Positions 60,901 through 64,000 of a stretch of DNA of 64,000 bases are shown one piece after another. The stretch spans positions 186,001-250,000 of the forward strand of contig NW_026251414.1 in assembly GCF_025118155.1 (NCBI RefSeq), given 5' to 3'. The stretch is from Cokeromyces recurvatus. Taxonomy: Eukaryota > Mucoromycota > Mucoromycetes > Mucorales > Mucoraceae. The position numbers and the translations under genes are program-made. How positions within the stretch are numbered: the first letter of the stretch is position 1; the number at the start of each line of letters is the position of its first letter. The notes beneath the pieces are model-generated. The model was not told where the DNA came from, did no database searches, and was given only the letters and a program-made list of their open reading frames with translations.

Positions 60901-62021
60901 CATTCTTCGTAGTTTCGCCTTGGCTTCTTGATGAAGTAACCAGTATTTAAGACAGTTAAGACCATTCGCCTTTCTCCATTTTCGATAGTAAAACTCTTTT
61001 GTTTTAAATATTTCCGTCATTTCTGATGTCCAGAATTCTTTTGAATGTGATTTGGACGAATATGTCTTTTGTTTACCACAGACAGTATTAAGAGATATAT
61101 ATAGAGTGTCCAGTAATGTGATGTTAATATGTTCAATATACTTCTGAGCATCATTTCTTTGAAGTGAAAAAGAGGGCAATGGTGGTAGAATAAGGTTCAA
61201 GTGTTCTTTAAAAACGCTTTGATATGTTTCTCTCGTCTTCTCTTTTTTAAGCTTTTTGGTGTTCCAAAGTTTCCGTAAGTCTGGTATTGAGTCTATATTA
61301 TTAGGAATATATGATGGTGTTTGAAAAGAGAAGGTTAAGAGTTTATGGGTTGATTCTAGTGAAAGATCATCTCTAACTACTATCGTCGGAGAAGCCAGAT
61401 CCATTGTACTCAGAAAGTAGTCAACAATACTATTTCCGGAGTAGCTATATGAAGTGGGTACACCATACGCAATTCGTTGATTCCAATTTATAAGTTCGTT
61501 AGATTGAATCCAGTTATATATGAGTCGACCTTTATGATTTTCTCTAGTGTCACCGGTGTAACTGCCCATTCTAGCATTGAAGTCTCCACAGATGATAGTT
61601 GCAGTTGTATTATTATAATTAAGAGGTAGTAGTTCCAGAATTTCTGATAGTTCATTATCATTTAGATTGGGAGGAATGTAAAGACAGTGTATTAAAATTT
61701 TAGCAGATATAATTACGGATAACGTATACTTTACTTAGCTAATATAGGATTTTCATGTTGGATATGGTAAATGTGTTGTTTAAAAATAGGATTTATTAGA
61801 AGGGAAATACCAAGATGGCCACGGTTTCTGTGATACGTTGAATTAATCGGTTGGCCGTAAGTATGAAACTGTTTCCATGTTGTGGGATATTTGTTTGGTG
61901 GTAAGAGCCAGGTTTCTGTAATAAAAAGGAGTGATGAGTTTTCAGCGATTTTTAATATAGGGTGTATAGCTTGTTTTGGAAGTCCAGTAGCATTAAATAA
62001 TGTTATTGACATGTTGGTCAT
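57921..62021 (-). pseudogene. LINE ORF2: endonuclease, reverse transcriptase, C-terminal His/Cys domain
   Basis: APE-type endonuclease (LFITETWLLPPN, CGDFNARMGSYTGDT) and RT (NYRPISLTSVFRKILEKCMQ, FLDIKSAYDTVDRSI, GVLQGSVLSPYLYS, catalytic LLYADDVVLIS). A C-terminal domain follows: RWRLGWLPLGKPQACPFHP and FTRSHSFSCLHMHNRLQM, with Cys/His spacing suggesting metal binding. Three lesions: a 5-base duplication near 61733 shifts frame; the LTR insertion splits KKGD from TSDPGNYRP; and a TAA after SILQA, where copy 2 has Lys. It starts at the ATG inside TAATG. Confidence 0.9.
59682..60396 (+). mobile_element. LTR family 1 inserted in the LINE reverse transcriptase, 5-bp duplication
   Basis: 715 bp starting TGTTTTGAC and ending ATCACAACA, flanked by ATCAC at 59677-59681 and 60397-60401. 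TG..CA ends and a 5-bp duplication define an LTR. Removing it with one repeat joins HKKGD to TSDPGNYRPIS in frame. Confidence 0.9.
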
Positions 62022-62023
62022 TA
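62019..62023 (-). promoter_or_regulatory. TAATG stop-start overlap coupling ORF1 and ORF2
   Basis: The ORF1 stop TAA and ORF2 start ATG share one base. Overlaps of this type serve translation termination-reinitiation in several LINE families. Confidence 0.65.
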
Positions 62024-63193
62024 ATGTTGAGTGTTGTCAAGGCTGGTTTCTTTGGCTGGAGTATCTTCAGGGGTAGTATTCATGATATCCTCATCCATAT
62101 CAAAAATATCCTCTGGTCGTTTATAGCGAGAGTTGTTAAGTTGGTCAATAAATGATTTAGATAACCACTTTTGTTGGTAGAAGTAATATGCTACTGCAAA
62201 CTTCACTGGTTCGCGGATATGTATAACTGCACGCTCAAGGCGTTGTAGTTGGATTTCACATGCTTTAAAAGTTCGTTCTTGTTCTGTAAGATCTTTATAT
62301 TGTGAGTCTTTGAGAGTAGAACCGTCCCAGGGATCAAAGTTGTTAACAAAGTGGACACGTTTAGTTTCAAGTAGTTGTTTAAATTCAGCAGCATAATCAT
62401 TATGGATAAGAAGCGCAACAATGTTACGGTCGGGATAATGGATATCTAGTACACGTGCATTATTTACACCCATTTGGCGTAAATAAGATCGAAGTTTACC
62501 GACAGGGATGCGAGCTTTAGTAGAAATGTATAGGTATTGAAAGCCTTGATTATTGGAAGGTGGTTGGAAGAAACGTGCTGCTGCTTCTTCCTTGCGAATT
62601 CGATTTTTTTGACGGTTGAGATACATAGACTGCTTTAATGCAGCTACCTTGTTGGGATTGCGCCAGGGGGCCTGGGAGTTTGAATTATCAATATTTTGAG
62701 AAACTGGTCCATTAAGTGGAGGAAACTCAGCATTAACAATGGTTTGTGAGTTGTTGTTTTCAGTGGTGGCTGTATGAATAGCCATAAGTTTAGCGATTTG
62801 TTCGCGGGCCAAGTTCAATTCAGATGTAAGTTGTTCAATTTGTTTGCTAAGTTTAGTGATTAATTCATCACGGGGATCACGAGAGTTGGTTTCTTGGAGA
62901 TTTATAGACAAGTCTACATTTTGCTGGGAGTTCTCATTTATATTACTAATACCACAAAGTACTTGGTAGATTTCATAAGCTGTAGATTGCCTTTTGCATG
63001 ACTTACATACAAAAATTGGTTGAGTAGGATCATGTGTGGAGTAACCATGTCGGAGGAAATGGCTTATAGTTTTGCATAAGGGACATTCGAAATGTCGATT
63101 GACATTTTCAAATGTGGACTGAAGTTCCTCAAGTTGCTCAGAACTTAAGGAAGGTTGATATTTTTTCCTATAAGGACTACGATTCTTTGTCAT
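62021..63193 (-). CDS. LINE ORF1 protein, intact
   Basis: 390 residues, uninterrupted. N-terminal zinc ribbon (FECPLCKTISHFLRHGYSTH then FVCKSCKR), coiled coil (LITKLSKQIEQLTSELNLAR), a basic stretch (MYLNRQKNRIRKEEAAARFF) and an RRM-like region (YLYISTKARIPVGKLRSYLR, NIVALLIHND). ORF1 proteins of LINEs bind the element RNA as chaperones. Intactness, compared with the three breaks in ORF2, suggests the element died recently. Confidence 0.85.
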   Translation of the reverse strand: MTKNRSPYRKKYQPSLSSEQLEELQSTFENVNRHFECPLCKTISHFLRHGYSTHDPTQPIFVCKSCKRQSTAYEIYQVLCGISNINENSQQNVDLSINLQETNSRDPRDELITKLSKQIEQLTSELNLAREQIAKLMAIHTATTENNNSQTIVNAEFPPLNGPVSQNIDNSNSQAPWRNPNKVAALKQSMYLNRQKNRIRKEEAAARFFQPPSNNQGFQYLYISTKARIPVGKLRSYLRQMGVNNARVLDIHYPDRNIVALLIHNDYAAEFKQLLETKRVHFVNNFDPWDGSTLKDSQYKDLTEQERTFKACEIQLQRLERAVIHIREPVKFAVAYYFYQQKWLSKSFIDQLNNSRYKRPEDIFDMDEDIMNTTPEDTPAKETSLDNTQH

Positions 63194-63296
63194 TCTCCTT
63201 AGTTTTTATGCTTCAAAAATAAGAGACTTCAACTATTGCGCTTTCCAAATATAGTAATAGATTGAGAAGCGGAAGAAAAGCTATGTCCGTGTAAAC

Positions 63297-63415
63297 AGTT
63301 TTGTGGACGTACAGTGAACGCAGCATCAAATTGCGGGTTTAGAAAAATTAAAGTGGGGGAAATAATTATTCAAAGTGCGACTTTTTCAAAAATCAAATCG
63401 CGGTTTTTTGTGAAA
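63297..63415. repeat. Short direct repeats around AAATTGCGG
   Basis: AAATTGCGG, AAATCGCGG and two TTTTTTGTGAAAT units recur between 63330 and 63450, next to the CAGTGAACGC end of a Tc1-type element. Probably its terminal/subterminal repeats. Confidence 0.5.
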
Positions 63416-63900
63416 TCACTTTGCAGTTTTTTGTGAAATTAAATTGCGGTAAAGCGAAAAGGATTTATATGAATATAAGGGTTCTTTATTTCTACACTTT
63501 TCGAATTGATTACATGAGTGTTGTATAAAAGCTTTCACATGTTGAATAGGAACATTGTTGCATGCATCTGCAATTCTTGTATTGAGATCTTCATCATCAG
63601 AAAACGTGCCCCTCCTGACCTTGTTCCTTACAACAGACCAAAATTGCTCAATTGCGTTTTGCTCGGGTGAATATGAGGGAAGATATATGCTTCTATAGCC
63701 TCTTAAAGTGATCAATTCGTCAATATCATTATGTGTATGAATAGATGCATTGTTCATAACAATATAAAAGCCGTTCATAAGAGGGGTTTTATCCATTTCA
63801 TTTAGGGTTTTTAGAATAAAATTTAAATAGAGGCCGATTGTGGTACCTTTTAATTTTTTGCAGTCCAAATAGCAATATTCAAAAAAGAATACTTTTTTGC
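63416..63900 (-). pseudogene. DDE_3 (Tc1/IS630-type) transposase, C-terminal part
   Basis: Minus-strand frame: FFFEYCYLDCKKL, NGFYIVMNNASIHTHNDID, RGYRSIYLPSYSPEQNAIEQ, FWSVVRNKVRRGTF, then the C-terminal helix region to LISQKTAK. The catalytic Glu (AIEQFW) is present, but the second catalytic Asp, normally IVMDNAxIH, is Asn here (IVMNNASIH). The N-terminal half is missing or lies beyond the right edge. Probably inactive. Confidence 0.8.
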
Positions 63901-64000
63901 GATAAAAAAAAACTTAGTTGTACTCTTTTTTTTTCATAAAGCTGTTCGAAACGTGAGTTCTTTTGTAGTTGTACGATATTATATTTCAACGGATACGTAT

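Larger units (their letters stand above)
57756..63282 (-). mobile_element. Full-length LINE (non-LTR retrotransposon), interrupted by an LTR
   Basis: Flanked by the 14-bp direct repeat ATGTCCGTGTAAAC at 57742-57755 and 63283-63296. On the minus strand: a 90-nt 5' UTR, ORF1 (63193-62021), ORF2 (62021-57921) and a 3' UTR ending CTTAATC. About 4.8 kb without the 715-bp LTR insertion at 59682-60396. It is the master for the four truncated copies in the window. Confidence 0.92.

Overview
The window looks like nuclear DNA of an early-diverging filamentous fungus, most likely a Mucorales member (Mucoromycota). The basis is very AT-rich DNA full of poly(A/T) runs, many short GT-AG introns, and typical fungal housekeeping genes mixed with chromovirus, LINE and Tc1-type relics. 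The species cannot be named from sequence alone.

Host genes, left to right: a 5'-truncated class II myosin (1-1768, +); a heat shock transcription factor (1924-3813, -); an F-box/LRR-like protein (9717-11726, +); a RALGAPB orthologue in at least 11 exons (11999-16968, -); a secreted CAP/PR-1 protein (22227-22819, +); a mitochondrial ABCB8-type half transporter (23251-25998, -); V-ATPase subunit e/VMA9 (26437-26801, -) head to head with NC2-alpha/DRAP1 (27492-28092, +); a cytochrome b561 protein (28901-29680, +); a ubiquitin-like/BAG co-chaperone (29967-30773, +); an IRC3-type mitochondrial helicase (30923-33301, +) converging on an unrecognised membrane protein (33272-34916, -); a spliced gene joining a LAGLIDADG-like module to a C2H2 finger (35877-37624, +); a tRNA (38412-38484, -); a CAF120-like PH protein (42601-45942, +); and the PP2A B/CDC55 subunit (46276-48192, -). 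Exon phases were checked by hand for most of these and close without conflict.

Mobile DNA fills 4.0-9.0, 17.3-21.7, 38.7-39.8 and 50.6-64 kb. The most notable content is two independent relics of Fanzor, the eukaryotic TnpB-like RNA-guided nuclease family. The first (5726-7803) keeps the RuvC blocks, zinc finger and a perfectly phased spliceosomal intron. It lies inside a roughly 3-kb element bounded by 32-bp perfect terminal inverted repeats (4960-4991 and 7902-7933), together with an opposed DDE_3/IS630-Tc1 transposase relic. It is inactivated by a homopolymer frameshift and a TGG-to-TAG change in the RuvC-II block. The second (about 18247-19489) belongs to a different subfamily, is more decayed, and is bracketed by imperfect inverted repeats at 17302-17346 and 21661-21705.

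A LINE family is present as one full-length copy (57756-63282, -; 14-bp target duplication, ORF1 and ORF2 joined by a TAATG overlap) and four 5'-truncated copies, three of them with clear target duplications. The full-length copy is itself split in its reverse transcriptase by a 715-bp LTR with a 5-bp duplication; removing the LTR restores the reading frame. A decayed Ty3/gypsy chromovirus with a chromodomain occupies 50.6-55.0 kb, flanked by fragments of two LTR families. Tc1-type transposase pieces lie at 55606-55729 and 63416-63900.

The large intergenic blocks (20.1-22.2, 39.8-42.6 and 48.2-50.6 kb) show only AT-rich low-complexity sequence to my eye.
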